DNA from: Prevotellaceae bacterium UBA1391
GTDB taxonomy: Bacteria; Bacteroidota; Bacteroidia; Bacteroidales; Bacteroidaceae
Reading direction: 5' to 3'
Assembly (NCBI GenBank): GCA_002305265.1
Contig: DBQP01000010.1
Location: 174,180 to 238,179, forward strand
DNA length: 64,000 bases
Positions 8,167 to 17,294 of the stretch are shown piece by piece; the stretch's first letter is position 1, and every line of letters begins with the position of its first letter. The notes beneath the pieces are model-generated. The model saw only the letters and a program-made list of their open reading frames with translations, was not told the DNA's origin and made no database searches. The translations under genes were made by a program, and so were the position numbers.

Positions 8167-9543
8167 CTATTCGGAGAGGATGGCCGTCAGCTGCGGCGCA
8201 TAGTTCTCGATGTCGCCCGCTCCGAGCAGGATGAGCACATCGAAGTCGCGCTTCTGCGCCACGCCGACGATGTCTTCCTTGTGGATGAGGTGGCGCTCGA
8301 TGCCCGGCCGGAGGTTGTCGTAGATGAGCTGGCTCGTCACGCCGGGAATGGGCTGCTCGCGCGCCGGGTAGATGTCGCAGAGGTAGACGGCGTCGAGCAA
8401 CGACAGGCTGTCGGCGAAGTCTTTGTAGAAGTCGCGTGTACGGGTGTAGAGATGGGGCTGGAAGATGGCCGCAATCTTCTTGTCGGCATAGAGCTCGCGG
8501 ATGCTCCGCACGCTCTGCTCGATTTCTTTCGGGTGGTGGCCGTAGTCGCTGATGAGCGCCATGCGGTCGGTCTTGACTTTGAAGTCGAAGCGACGGTCTA
8601 CGCCCCGGAACGTGCGCAAGCCTTCGCGCAGTTCCTCGTCGGTCGCACCGGCCAGCCAGGCCAATGCCAGTGCCGCCACACCGTTCTCGATGTTGATGCT
8701 CACGGGGACGCCGAGCTGGATGTTGTCGACGCGGCCCGCGGGGTGTACGAAATCGAAGTAGATCTCTCCTCCGCCGATGCGGATGTTCTCCGCGTGGAAG
8801 TCGCCCGACGTGCGCGCATAGTCGTAGACGCGCACTCCATCCTGCACCTCGGCCTTCATTTCCAGTCCCTGATGGATGATGAGTGCTCCTCCGGGCTGGA
8901 TGAGCGTGGTGTAGTGGCGGAACGATTCGAGGTAAGCCTCCTTTGTGCCGTAGATGTCCAGGTGGTCTGGATCGGTGGAGGTGATGACGGTGGCGTAGGG
9001 CCGCAGCCAGTGGAAGGAGCGGTCGAACTCATCTGCCTCGATGACGACGTAGTCGCTCTGCTCCGACAGGATATAGTTGGTGCCGTAGTTTTTCGAGATG
9101 CCGCCGAGGAAGGCGTTGCAGTCGACGTGCGACTGATGGAGCACATGGGCAGCCATGGTCGACGTCGTGGTCTTGCCATGCGTGCCGGCCACGCAGAGTC
9201 CCTTGTGCTTGCGGGTGAGGAATCCGAGCAGCTGCGCGCGCTTCTCGACGTTGAATCCGTTCGCGCGGAAGTAGGAGAGCTCGGCATGTTCGTCGGGGAT
9301 GGCCGGCGTGTAGATGACGAGCGTCGTCGCCGGATTCTTGAAGCAAGGGGCGATGAGGTCGACGTTGTCTTCGTAGTGAATCTGTGCGCCCTCCGCCTCC
9401 AGACTGCGCGTGAGGTCTGACGGCGTCTTGTCGTAGCCTCCGACCTGATAGCCCTTCACGAGGAAATAGCGGAGCAGGGCGCTCATGCCGATGCCGCCGG
9501 CGCCGACGAAATATACGGATTGTATGTTCTGAATGTCTTCCAT
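8167..9543 (-). CDS. murC: UDP-N-acetylmuramate--L-alanine ligase
   Basis: Cytoplasmic Mur ligase that adds L-Ala to UDP-MurNAc. The 458-residue protein has the Rossmann start SVYFVGAGGIGMSALLRYF, the ATP-binding P-loop VAGTHGKTTTSTM (about residues 119-131), the conserved EADEFDRSFH segment that replaces the DNxE of other Mur ligases, and the C-terminal domain with ISDYGHHPKEIE and FQPHLYTRTRDF, which are MurC hallmarks. It lies 66 bases after murG and is the first gene before the long ftsQ gap. Confidence 0.98.
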   Translation of the reverse strand: MEDIQNIQSVYFVGAGGIGMSALLRYFLVKGYQVGGYDKTPSDLTRSLEAEGAQIHYEDNVDLIAPCFKNPATTLVIYTPAIPDEHAELSYFRANGFNVEKRAQLLGFLTRKHKGLCVAGTHGKTTTSTMAAHVLHQSHVDCNAFLGGISKNYGTNYILSEQSDYVVIEADEFDRSFHWLRPYATVITSTDPDHLDIYGTKEAYLESFRHYTTLIQPGGALIIHQGLEMKAEVQDGVRVYDYARTSGDFHAENIRIGGGEIYFDFVHPAGRVDNIQLGVPVSINIENGVAALALAWLAGATDEELREGLRTFRGVDRRFDFKVKTDRMALISDYGHHPKEIEQSVRSIRELYADKKIAAIFQPHLYTRTRDFYKDFADSLSLLDAVYLCDIYPAREQPIPGVTSQLIYDNLRPGIERHLIHKEDIVGVAQKRDFDVLILLGAGDIENYAPQLTAILSE

Positions 9544-9609
9544 TTTGCTTTTGCCTGACGGCGGCTGCCGACGTCACTTCCGTCGTTCGCGCCCGCCGCT
9601 CACGGGATG

Positions 9610-10740
9610 TTATGATTTCGACTGATAGTCGTCAGCCAGTTTGAGCACTTCTTCTGCGATGACGCGGGCCGAATCGTGGTAGGCCAGCGTGCCGGCGTTT
9701 GCGCCCAGCGTCTGCAGACGCGCGGCGTCGGCGACGGTCTTGATCGCCAAGGGGATGAGCTGTTGGGGCGCCTCGGCGTCTTTCACGAGCAATGCGGCGT
9801 CGCGCGTCGACAGCGCCAGCGCATTCTTCGTTTGATGATCTTCCGCCACATTGGGCGATGGCACGAGGATGCAGGGCTTGCGCAGCAGGCAGAGCTCGCT
9901 GATGCTGCTGGCTCCGGCGCGCGAGATGACGAGGTCGGCCGCCACATAGGCTGCGTCCATGCGGGCGATGAAGTCGGTCACGTGCAGGTTCTCTACCGCG
10001 GGCTGTTGCGCCAGGCGCTGGCGGATTTCCTCGCTGTAGTATTTTCCGGTCTGCCAGATGAACTGGACGTCGGCAGCGGCCGAGCGGATGGCGTCGACGT
10101 GCTGGAGGACGCTCTCGTTCAGCGTGCGTGCACCGAGACTGCCTCCGATGAGCAGCACGGTCTTCTTGGCGGGGTCGAGACCGAAAGTGCGGACGGCCTC
10201 TTCGCGCGTGATGGCGGCATCGAGCAGGTTCTGGCGCACCGGATTGCCCGTCTTCACGATTTTCTCGGCAGGAAAGAAGCGCTCCATGCCGTCGTAGGCC
10301 ACGCAGATTTTCTTGGCACTTCTGGCCAGCAGCTTGTTCGTCACGCCCGCATAGGAGTTCTGCTCCTGGATGAGCGTCGGCACACCGAGAGCCGCCGCCT
10401 TCTTCAGCGTCGGGCCGCTGGCATAGCCGCCCACGCCCACCACGGCCTGCGGCCGGAAGTCGCGGATGACCTTACCGGCCATGCGCTGGCTGCGGAATAT
10501 TTTCCACAGCACGGCGAAGTTCTTGAGTGGATTGCGGCGGTTGAAGCCAGCGATGGGCAGGCCGACAATCTTGTAGCCGGCGTCGGGAACGCGCTGCATC
10601 TCCATGCGGCCGAGGGCGCCGACGAAGAGGATTTCCGTCTCCGGGCGCAGTGCCTTGATGGCATTGGCGATGGAGATGGCGGGGAAGATGTGTCCGCCGG
10701 TTCCGCCTCCGCTGACGATGATTCGGGTGGTTTGTTTCAT
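9610..10740 (-). CDS. murG: UDP-GlcNAc--lipid I N-acetylglucosaminyltransferase
   Basis: Peripheral GT28 enzyme that converts lipid I to lipid II. The 376-residue protein starts at 10740 with MKQTTRIIVSGGGTGGHIFP, whose GGGTGGH loop is the lipid-diphosphate/UDP site. It also has GVGGYASGP (second G loop), QEQNSYAGVTNKLLA, and the UDP-GlcNAc site LLIGGSLGARTLN and ISRAGASSISELCLL near residue 270. The longer frame upstream was rejected because it runs through the promoter-like region. It sits downstream of ftsW with a candidate internal promoter. Confidence 0.97.
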   Translation of the reverse strand: MKQTTRIIVSGGGTGGHIFPAISIANAIKALRPETEILFVGALGRMEMQRVPDAGYKIVGLPIAGFNRRNPLKNFAVLWKIFRSQRMAGKVIRDFRPQAVVGVGGYASGPTLKKAAALGVPTLIQEQNSYAGVTNKLLARSAKKICVAYDGMERFFPAEKIVKTGNPVRQNLLDAAITREEAVRTFGLDPAKKTVLLIGGSLGARTLNESVLQHVDAIRSAAADVQFIWQTGKYYSEEIRQRLAQQPAVENLHVTDFIARMDAAYVAADLVISRAGASSISELCLLRKPCILVPSPNVAEDHQTKNALALSTRDAALLVKDAEAPQQLIPLAIKTVADAARLQTLGANAGTLAYHDSARVIAEEVLKLADDYQSKS

Positions 10741-10850
10741 GTGGGATATGGGCCTGCGCCGAGCTGGCAGGCGTGGTTTGCCGCCGCTTTCGCCCGCGTG
10801 CGCACGGCAGGCCGTGTCAGCAGCGTGAGCTTGGGGCGGATTGAAGTTTA

Positions 10851-10879
10851 CAAAAATACGAAATTTCCTTGACAATCAA
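10851..10879 (-). promoter_or_regulatory. Candidate internal promoter for murG
   Basis: On the minus strand, TATTTTTG (10858-10851) matches the Bacteroidota -7 consensus TAnnTTTG. A TTG at 10879-10877 lies 18 bases upstream, close to the usual 19-21. The transcript would start about 105 bases before murG. It is the AT-rich island in an otherwise GC-rich gap between ftsW and murG. Confidence 0.55.
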
Positions 10880-10954
10880 GTGCATTTTCTCCTGAAAAAT
10901 CATGCAGGCCCGCTATTTGGGCAGAGGCGGCGCACGTATGCGGGACGGAAGGCG

Positions 10955-12247
10955 TCAGACCATTCCGTCGGAATCGGCAAACTCGGTCGTCTCGTTCAGC
11001 GCGAGCGATGCCTCCAGCGCCTTGCGCTCGGCGTTCACTTTCTCTGTGTAGCGGCTCACGCTGAGGATCATACCGAGGTTGAAGCTCGTGATGAGGATGG
11101 AGGTGCCGCCGTGCGAGATGAGCGGCAGCGTCTGTCCGGTGACGGGGGCGAGGCCGACGGCCACCGACATGTTGACGAGTGCCTGTGTGACGAGCATCGT
11201 GCCAAGACCGATGATGAGGTAGGCCGGAAAGTATTTGTCGCTACGTTGGGCAATGCGCCACACGCGCACGAGCAGGATGATGTAGAGCAGCAGAACACCG
11301 ATGCCGCCGGCCACACCCATCTCCTCCACGATGATGGCATAGATGAAGTCGGACTCGGCATGCGGCAGGAAGTCGCGGCAGACGCTGTTGCCCGGCCCTA
11401 CGCCGATGCCGTTGGAGTCGGCAATCGACATGCGGGCCGTCACCTCCTGCCAGTGCTCCTCCATGTTGTAGGTCTTGCCGCCGCTCTCGGCGCCGGACGT
11501 GCCGACATGCTTGAGGAGGCGGTTCTTCCACGTGAGCGCGCGGCGGTAGTCCTGCAGTTTCTCGTCGGGCGTCACGAAGATGACGAAGCCCACCAGCGTG
11601 ACGCAGGCGGCAATCGAGCCGACAAGCCCGATGAGGTAGCGCCAGGGCAAGTTGGCCACGTACATGATGACGAGGACGACGAGTCCCGTCATGGCCGCCG
11701 TAGAGAAATTCTCAGGCACAATCAGGCCACAGACGATGGCGGTGAGAATCACCACCGTCCAGAAGGCGCGCTTCACGGCCTTCTTCCGCACGGCCTCCGA
11801 CTGCTCGCCCTGCCGTTTCTTGCCCAGCAGGTTGCCTCGCGCAAGCACGACGGCCACCTGCAGCAGCAGCATCGACTTGGCAAATTCCGACGGCTGGAAC
11901 TTGATGCCGGCAATCGTAATCCAGCGCGCCGCATCGTTGACGGCGCTCTGCTTCACCAGCGTGAAGAGCAGCATGAGGATGGCGGCCGGCAGTCCGATGA
12001 GCGAGATGAGCTTGAAATACTTGCAGGGGATGTTGTTGACGAGCACCATGACGAAGAATCCGAGGATGAGAAACTTCGCCTGGTTGAGCAACGGGTCGTA
12101 GTGCTCGCCTCCCTTGAAGGTAAGATTGCTGCCCGCGCTGTAAATCTCGACCAAGGAGACCATGCAGAGCAGGAAATAAATCATCCAAATGACTTTGTCG
12201 CCTTTGAAGATGTTGATTTTCAGAAAGTCGGAAATTTTCTTACCCAT
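10955..12247 (-). CDS. ftsW: Lipid II polymerase FtsW (SEDS family)
   Basis: Polytopic SEDS glycosyltransferase that polymerises septal glycan with its class B partner PBP (ftsI in this cluster). The 430-residue protein has about ten hydrophobic segments. Visible SEDS features are the N-terminal KGDKVIWMIYFLLCMVSLVE, ARWI near residue 135 followed by FQPSEFAKSMLLL, the extracytoplasmic loop with the SFRS-like GVGPGNSVCRDFLPHAESDF segment, and the C-terminal PVTGQTLPLISHGGTSIL. It lies between murD and murG, with a 365-base gap to murD containing a 22-bp array. Confidence 0.96.
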   Translation of the reverse strand: MGKKISDFLKINIFKGDKVIWMIYFLLCMVSLVEIYSAGSNLTFKGGEHYDPLLNQAKFLILGFFVMVLVNNIPCKYFKLISLIGLPAAILMLLFTLVKQSAVNDAARWITIAGIKFQPSEFAKSMLLLQVAVVLARGNLLGKKRQGEQSEAVRKKAVKRAFWTVVILTAIVCGLIVPENFSTAAMTGLVVLVIMYVANLPWRYLIGLVGSIAACVTLVGFVIFVTPDEKLQDYRRALTWKNRLLKHVGTSGAESGGKTYNMEEHWQEVTARMSIADSNGIGVGPGNSVCRDFLPHAESDFIYAIIVEEMGVAGGIGVLLLYIILLVRVWRIAQRSDKYFPAYLIIGLGTMLVTQALVNMSVAVGLAPVTGQTLPLISHGGTSILITSFNLGMILSVSRYTEKVNAERKALEASLALNETTEFADSDGMV

Positions 12248-12421
12248 AAGCGTTGTCGGATTTTAGGAAGCGTGGGGCGTGAGAGGAACGGATTGGCAGG
12301 GAACGAACGGCGGGACGCCGAGCCGGCGCTGGCGGAAGCACAGGGCGAAAAGCGCGGGGCGGCAGCGTGAATCGAGCGCGACGGCGTCGCGGATGCGGGG
12401 GCCGGCTGCCGGAAACTTTCC

Positions 12422-12487
12422 ACGAAGGCCTTCTTGTGGGTTTACGAAGGCCTTCTCGCAGCGTTGCGAAGGCCTTCCCGTCGAAAG
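12422..12487. repeat. 22-bp-phased GAAGGCCTTC array (array 2)
   Basis: Three perfect GAAGGCCTTC palindromes at 12424, 12446 and 12468, exactly 22 bp apart. The intervening 12-base spacers differ but two begin with a T/C-rich stretch and all units are preceded by (A/G)C. The array starts 136 bases beyond the murD stop codon, in the 365-base gap before ftsW. The rest of that gap (12248-12420 and 12488-12612) shows no other feature. Confidence 0.93.
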
Positions 12488-12612
12488 ATGCGTTTGGCCT
12501 GCGGACTTCGTCGGTGGCACGACGGACCATTTTCAGCGGCGGCTGTGGAACCGGCGGCGCGGCCCACTGGCAGAAAGGGTGCGCCGGCAGCGGGATGGCG
12601 CCGCGGGCGGGC

Positions 12613-13959
12613 CTACAGGGCGGCTACGCAGGCCTTGAACTGATCGCCGCGGTCCTCCATGTTCTTGAAGAGGTCGAAGCTCGCGCAGCACGGCGAGAGC
12701 AGCACGCAGGCGCCGGGATGGGCCATGCGGAAGCAGGCGTCGACACAGTCCTTCATGTTGAGCACGTCGACAATGGGCAGGCCGAACGAGTCGAAGGCTG
12801 CGTGCAGCTTGCTGTTGTCCACACCCAGAAAGACGAGGCCGATGCACTTCTCGCGCACGAGGTCGAAGATGTGGCTGTAGTCGTTGCCCTTGTCCAGTCC
12901 GCCGAGGATGAGCACGGTGGGCTGCTTCATGCTCTCGAGGGCATACCAGCAGGCGTCGACGTTGGTGGCTTTCGAGTCGTTGACGAAGTCGACGCCGCGC
13001 ACGCGTCCTGCCTTCTCGAGGCGGTGCTCCACGCCGGCAAAGCTCATCAGCCCCTTGCGGATCTGTTCGTTGCTCACGCCGGCGATGTCGGCCGTGATGC
13101 CCGCCGCCAGCGAGTTGTAGAGGTTGTGCTTGCCTGTGAGGGCCAGTTCCTCCTGCTCCATGTTGAACGGCGTGGGCGACTCGATCTTGTATTCGCGCTC
13201 CTCGATGTAGGCGATGGCGTCGGTCTCGTGGAATTCGGAGAACGGATAGAGCTTGGCCTTGAGGTTGTATTTCTCCAGTTCCTTGCGCACGACGGGGTCG
13301 TCGTTCCAAAAGACGAAGGCGTCGTCGGCGGTCTGGTTCTGCGTGATCCGCATCTTCGAATCGACGTAGTTCTGCATCTCGAAGTCGTAGCGGTCGAGAT
13401 GGTCGGGCGTGATGTTCATCAGCACGGCGATGTCGGCCTTGAAGTCGTACATGTTGTCGAGCTGGAAGCTGGACAGCTCGATCACGTAGTAGTCGAAATT
13501 CTCCTCCGCCACCTGCAGCGCGAGGCTGCGCCCGATGTTGCCCGCCAGGCCCACGTTGTAGCCCGCCTGCTTCAGGATGTGGTAGATGAGCGAGGTGGTC
13601 GTGGTCTTGCCGTTGCTGCCGGTGATGCAGATCATCTTCGCATTCGTATAGCGTCCGGCGAACTCGATTTCCGAGATGATGTGGATGCCGGCGGCCTTCA
13701 CCTGCTGCACCATCGGTGCCTTGTCGGGGATGCCGGGGCTCTTGATGATTTCGTCGGCATTGAGAATGAGCGACTCGGTGTGGCCGCCCTCCTCCCACGG
13801 GATGCCGTAGGCGTCCAGCTCCTTCTTGTATTTTTCCTTGATCGTGCCCATGTCGGACACGAAGACGTCGAAACCTTTCTTCTGTGCGAGCACTGCCGCG
13901 CCCACACCGCTCTCGGCGGCGCCGAGAATCACGATTCTTTTCTGATGGTCTGCAGACAT
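12613..13959 (-). CDS. murD: UDP-N-acetylmuramoylalanine--D-glutamate ligase
   Basis: Cytoplasmic Mur ligase adding D-Glu. The protein has an N-terminal nucleotide fold (RIVILGAAESGVGAAVLAQ), the ATP loop ICITGSNGKTTTTSLI (about residue 110), the catalytic ELSSFQLDNMYDF, the carbamylated-Lys region, MNITPDHLDRYD and the C-terminal VDFVNDSKATNVDACWYAL. I chose the ATG at 13959 (MSADHQKRIV). A GTG at 13989 would add ten residues and overlap the region just after mraY. It is preceded by mraY and followed by the long gap with array 2. Confidence 0.97.
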   Translation of the reverse strand: MSADHQKRIVILGAAESGVGAAVLAQKKGFDVFVSDMGTIKEKYKKELDAYGIPWEEGGHTESLILNADEIIKSPGIPDKAPMVQQVKAAGIHIISEIEFAGRYTNAKMICITGSNGKTTTTSLIYHILKQAGYNVGLAGNIGRSLALQVAEENFDYYVIELSSFQLDNMYDFKADIAVLMNITPDHLDRYDFEMQNYVDSKMRITQNQTADDAFVFWNDDPVVRKELEKYNLKAKLYPFSEFHETDAIAYIEEREYKIESPTPFNMEQEELALTGKHNLYNSLAAGITADIAGVSNEQIRKGLMSFAGVEHRLEKAGRVRGVDFVNDSKATNVDACWYALESMKQPTVLILGGLDKGNDYSHIFDLVREKCIGLVFLGVDNSKLHAAFDSFGLPIVDVLNMKDCVDACFRMAHPGACVLLSPCCASFDLFKNMEDRGDQFKACVAAL

Positions 13960-13995
13960 ATCTGAGGGGGAATTATGATTGGCTGACACGAGGCA

Positions 13996-15264
13996 TCAGC
14001 GGATTTTCAGGGTGATGATGGTGAGCGCGGCCAGCAGAATCGTCACAATCCAGAAGCGGATCGTGATCATGTTCTCTTGCAGGGCCGTGGTCGGCTTGCG
14101 GATGAGATACTTCGTGTCGGCGCGCAGGTCGCTCTGCAATACGCGGAAGTGGTCGTGGAAGGGCGCCCGCTTGAGCACGCGCAACTTCTGCCCGCGGCGG
14201 TTGCCATACTTCGCATAGCCCACCTGCAGCAGCACACTCACGCTCTCGACCAGGAAGATGCCGCACAAGATGGGCAGCATCAGCTCCTTGTGGATGATGA
14301 TGGCCGTGACGGCGATGACGCCTCCGATGGCCAGACTGCCCGTGTCGCCCATGAACACCTTCGCCGGATAGGCATTGAACCAGAGGAAGCCGACGAGGGC
14401 GCCGACGAACGCGCAGATGAAGACGACGATTTCCTCCGTGCCCGGAATGTACATCACATTCAGGTAGGCAGCGAACTCAATGTGGCCGCTGACGTAGGCC
14501 AGGATGCCCAGCGCCGTGCCGATGATGGCACTGTTGCCGGCGCACATGCCGTCCATGCCGTCGTTGAGGTTGGCGCCGTTGGAGACGGCCATGATGACGA
14601 ATGTCGTCACCAGCACGAAGAAAATCCAGCCGCACGCACGCTTCACCTTGCCGTCGCCAATCCAGGAGAACGTCTCCAGATAGTCGACATTGTTGTTCTT
14701 GAAGAACGGAACGGTCGTGAGCGTCGACTTGACCGCCGGGCTCTTCTTGTAGACGACGTGGTTGTTGACGACGTGCTTCTCCACCTTGCCGCTGACCACG
14801 GCGTGCGGACTCTGCCAGAGCGTGACGCCGACGATGATGCCGAGCAGGAACTGTCCGGCCAGCTTGTAGCGCGGCTTCAGTCCGTCCTTGTTGCCGCGCA
14901 GCTTGATGCGGTCGTCGAGAAAACCGAGCAGACCGAACCACAGCACGGCCAGCAACAGCAGCAGGATGTAGACGTTCGTGAGCTTGCCGAGCAGCAGCAC
15001 GGGCGTCACGATCGCCGCGATGATGACGATGCCGCCCATCGAGGGCACACCGATTTTCTTCACGCCAAACGGATCGGTCTCGGCGTCGCGGGCTGCCTCA
15101 AGGATGCGCTTGCGCTTCATGTAGGTGATGAACCGCTTGCCGGCCCACATCGAGATGATGAGCGAGAGCATCAGGGCGCAGAGCGAGCGGAAGCTGACGT
15201 AGCTCCACATGCCGGCGCCGGGCACGTTCCACTGATCCAGGAATTGCGAGATGTGATATAGCAT
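13996..15264 (-). CDS. mraY: Phospho-MurNAc-pentapeptide transferase
   Basis: Integral membrane enzyme that makes lipid I from UDP-MurNAc-pentapeptide and undecaprenyl phosphate. The 422-residue protein has about ten membrane segments and the family motifs PSMGGIVII, GFLDDRIKL (the aspartate pair), NGANLNDGMDGMCAGNSAI, FMGDTGSLAIGG and the late HDHFR histidine motif. It is about 60 residues longer than E. coli MraY because of a hydrophilic insertion near residues 160-200 (KVEKHVVNNHVVYKKSPAV), as usual in Bacteroidota. The start is the ATG at 15264 (MLYHISQFLDQW). It lies 84 bases after murE. Confidence 0.97.
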   Translation of the reverse strand: MLYHISQFLDQWNVPGAGMWSYVSFRSLCALMLSLIISMWAGKRFITYMKRKRILEAARDAETDPFGVKKIGVPSMGGIVIIAAIVTPVLLLGKLTNVYILLLLLAVLWFGLLGFLDDRIKLRGNKDGLKPRYKLAGQFLLGIIVGVTLWQSPHAVVSGKVEKHVVNNHVVYKKSPAVKSTLTTVPFFKNNNVDYLETFSWIGDGKVKRACGWIFFVLVTTFVIMAVSNGANLNDGMDGMCAGNSAIIGTALGILAYVSGHIEFAAYLNVMYIPGTEEIVVFICAFVGALVGFLWFNAYPAKVFMGDTGSLAIGGVIAVTAIIIHKELMLPILCGIFLVESVSVLLQVGYAKYGNRRGQKLRVLKRAPFHDHFRVLQSDLRADTKYLIRKPTTALQENMITIRFWIVTILLAALTIITLKIR

Positions 15265-15348
15265 GTTCGTTTCGAGAGGTTGGGCAGCACCTCCGACGGG
15301 CACTGCGGATGAGAATTGGCTGCAGCGGTGCAGCATGCGTTCGGATGG

Positions 15349-16797
15349 TCAGGCGAAGGCGGCGAGCAGTTCCTCCTTGTCGTCGAAGTGATGCTTCACG
15401 CCCTTCACCTCCTGATAGTCCTCATGGCCCTTGCCGGCCACGAGCACGACGTCGCCCTTCTGCGCCAGCGCGCAAGCGGTGCGGATGGCCTCGCGGCGGT
15501 CGGCAATCGAGAGCACTTTCTTCATGTCCTTCGCGTCGAGGCCGGCCAGCATGTCGTTGATGATGTCCTGCGGCTCCTCGAAGCGCGGGTTGTCCGACGT
15601 GATGACCACGCGGTCGCTTTGCTTCACGGCCTCTTTGGCCATCAACGGACGCTTGCCTTTGTCGCGGTTGCCGCCGGCACCACACACGGTGATGACCTTG
15701 CCCTTGCCCTCCAGCACGCCGTGGATGGCGCGCAGCACATTCTCCAGTGCGTCGGGCGTGTGGGCGTAGTCGACGATGGCGGTGTAGCCGGAGGGCGACC
15801 GGAGCGACTCGAAGCGGCCGGCCACGGGGCGCATCTCGCTGAGCGCGACCAGCGCGTCCATCTTGTCGACGCCGAGTTGGATGGCCGTGGCATAGACGGC
15901 CAGCAGATTGCTGACATTGAATTTGCCTATGAACTGCACGCCCACTTCCTGTCCGTTGATCTCGAGGTACATGCCCTCGAAATGGCTCTCGATGAGTTTC
16001 GCCTTGAAGTCGGCCACCTGCTGCACGCTGTACGTCTTCACCGTAGCCTTGCTGTTCTGCACCATCACCATTCCGTTGCGGTCGTCCACGTTCGTAATGG
16101 CGAAGGCCGTCTTCGGCAGGCGCGTGAAGAACAGCTGCTTGGCGTGGAGATAGTTCTCGAACGTCTTGTGATAGTCGAGATGGTCACGCGTGATGTTCGT
16201 GAAGATGCCGCCGGCGAAATGAAGACCGCCGATGCGGTTCTGCACGACGCTGTGCGAGCTCACCTCCATGAACACGTAGGCGCAGCCCGCCTCCACCATG
16301 CGTGCCAGCAACTGGTTCAGCGTGATGGGATCGGGCGTCGTGTGGTCGGTCGGCACCGCCTCGCCGTCGATGTAGTTGCACACAGTCGAGATCAGTCCCG
16401 CCTTGTGGCCCAGCCGGCGGAAAAGATTGTAGAGCACCGTGGCGACGGTAGTCTTGCCGTTCGTTCCCGTCACGCCCACCAGGCGCAGCCGCGACGAAGG
16501 CTGACCATAGAAATTGCACGCCAGCTGACCCGTCGATTGCTCCGTATCGGCCAGCTGCACGTAAGTCACACCATCGGCCAGCTGCTCCGGCAACGCCTCG
16601 CAGATGATGGCCGAGGCGCCCTGCTCGACGGCCTTGCCGATGTAGTTGTGGCCATCCGTCACGGTGCCACGGACGGCGACAAAAGCGTAGCCCGCAGCCA
16701 CGGCACGCGAGTCAATCGCGATGCCTGCGATCTCACCGTCGACACTGCCCGACGTTTGCAGGCAGTCGACGTTGTTCAGTAGCTCTTTCAGTGTCAT
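15349..16797 (-). CDS. murE: UDP-MurNAc-tripeptide ligase (meso-diaminopimelate type)
   Basis: Mur ligase that adds the third stem residue. The start at 16797 (MTLKELLNNVDCL) gives 482 residues. Motifs seen are the ATP loop GVTGTNGKTTVATVLY (about 110-125), MEVSSHSVVQNRIGG, TNITRDHLDYHKTFENY, DYAHTPDALENVL and, near residue 395, ITSDNPRFEEP. The DNPR tetrapeptide is the signature for meso-diaminopimelate specificity, so peptidoglycan of the Gram-negative type is implied. It lies between ftsI and mraY; the 497-base gap toward ftsI is filled by three repeat arrays. Confidence 0.98.
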   Translation of the reverse strand: MTLKELLNNVDCLQTSGSVDGEIAGIAIDSRAVAAGYAFVAVRGTVTDGHNYIGKAVEQGASAIICEALPEQLADGVTYVQLADTEQSTGQLACNFYGQPSSRLRLVGVTGTNGKTTVATVLYNLFRRLGHKAGLISTVCNYIDGEAVPTDHTTPDPITLNQLLARMVEAGCAYVFMEVSSHSVVQNRIGGLHFAGGIFTNITRDHLDYHKTFENYLHAKQLFFTRLPKTAFAITNVDDRNGMVMVQNSKATVKTYSVQQVADFKAKLIESHFEGMYLEINGQEVGVQFIGKFNVSNLLAVYATAIQLGVDKMDALVALSEMRPVAGRFESLRSPSGYTAIVDYAHTPDALENVLRAIHGVLEGKGKVITVCGAGGNRDKGKRPLMAKEAVKQSDRVVITSDNPRFEEPQDIINDMLAGLDAKDMKKVLSIADRREAIRTACALAQKGDVVLVAGKGHEDYQEVKGVKHHFDDKEELLAAFA

Positions 16798-16856
16798 ATC
16801 TTCGCATGTATTGAATTGTCTTGTTGTAGGCTCCGACACCTCTCGGAGCATCTCGA

Positions 16857-16944
16857 TGAATCATCCGGCGCACCTCTTTGAATCATCCGGCGCACCTCTT
16901 TGAATCATCCGGCGCACCGCTTTGCATCTTCCTGCGCACCGGTC
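16857..16944. repeat. 22-bp tandem repeat, TGAATCATCCGGCGCACC flavour
   Basis: Units start at 16857, 16879, 16901 and 16923, exactly 22 bp apart. The first three are nearly identical over all 22 bases (core TGAATCATCCGGCGCACC) and the fourth is degraded (TGCATCTTCCTGCGCACC). It is the first of three successive arrays in the murE-ftsI gap. Confidence 0.95.
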
Positions 16945-16979
16945 GTTCGGCAACGCCCCACCCCGCTTTGAAAACCGGC

Positions 16980-17067
16980 GTTTCGAAAATCAATTTTCGC
17001 AGTTCCGAAAATTTCGCGCCGGAGTTCCGAAAATTCCACGTCGGAGTTCCGAAAATCCAACGTTGAG
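16980..17067. repeat. 22-bp tandem repeat, GTTCCGAAAAT flavour
   Basis: The core GTT(C/T)CGAAAAT starts at 16980, 17002, 17024 and 17046, each exactly 22 bp apart. The variable halves differ but three end in GGA before the next core. It is the second array in the murE-ftsI gap, unrelated in sequence to its two neighbours. Confidence 0.95.
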
Positions 17068-17068
17068 G

Positions 17069-17178
17069 TGGAGGAGATCCAATGCCTCATCGCCGTTCAA
17101 CCAACGCCTCAGCGTCGTTCGATCAACGCCTCAGCGTCGTTCATCCAAAGCCTCAGCGTCGTTCGACCAACGGTATAG
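17069..17178. repeat. 22-bp tandem repeat, CGTCGTTC-CAACGCCTCAG flavour
   Basis: Units start at 17091, 17113, 17135 and 17157, exactly 22 bp apart, with CG(T/C)CGTTC at the front and AACGCCTCAG at the end of most. A half-degraded unit in the same register starts at 17069. The array ends 117 bases beyond the ftsI stop codon. No further feature is visible between 17179 and 17294. Confidence 0.95.
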
Positions 17179-17294
17179 TCGATAAGCGGCGCCGGCCGCA
17201 GCCATTTCCCAAAGCCAAGGCGGCTACGGAGTGCCTTATGATTGGCGACTCGGTGCCGGACGAAGACCTTTCCAAGGAGACGAAGCGCCGTCGT

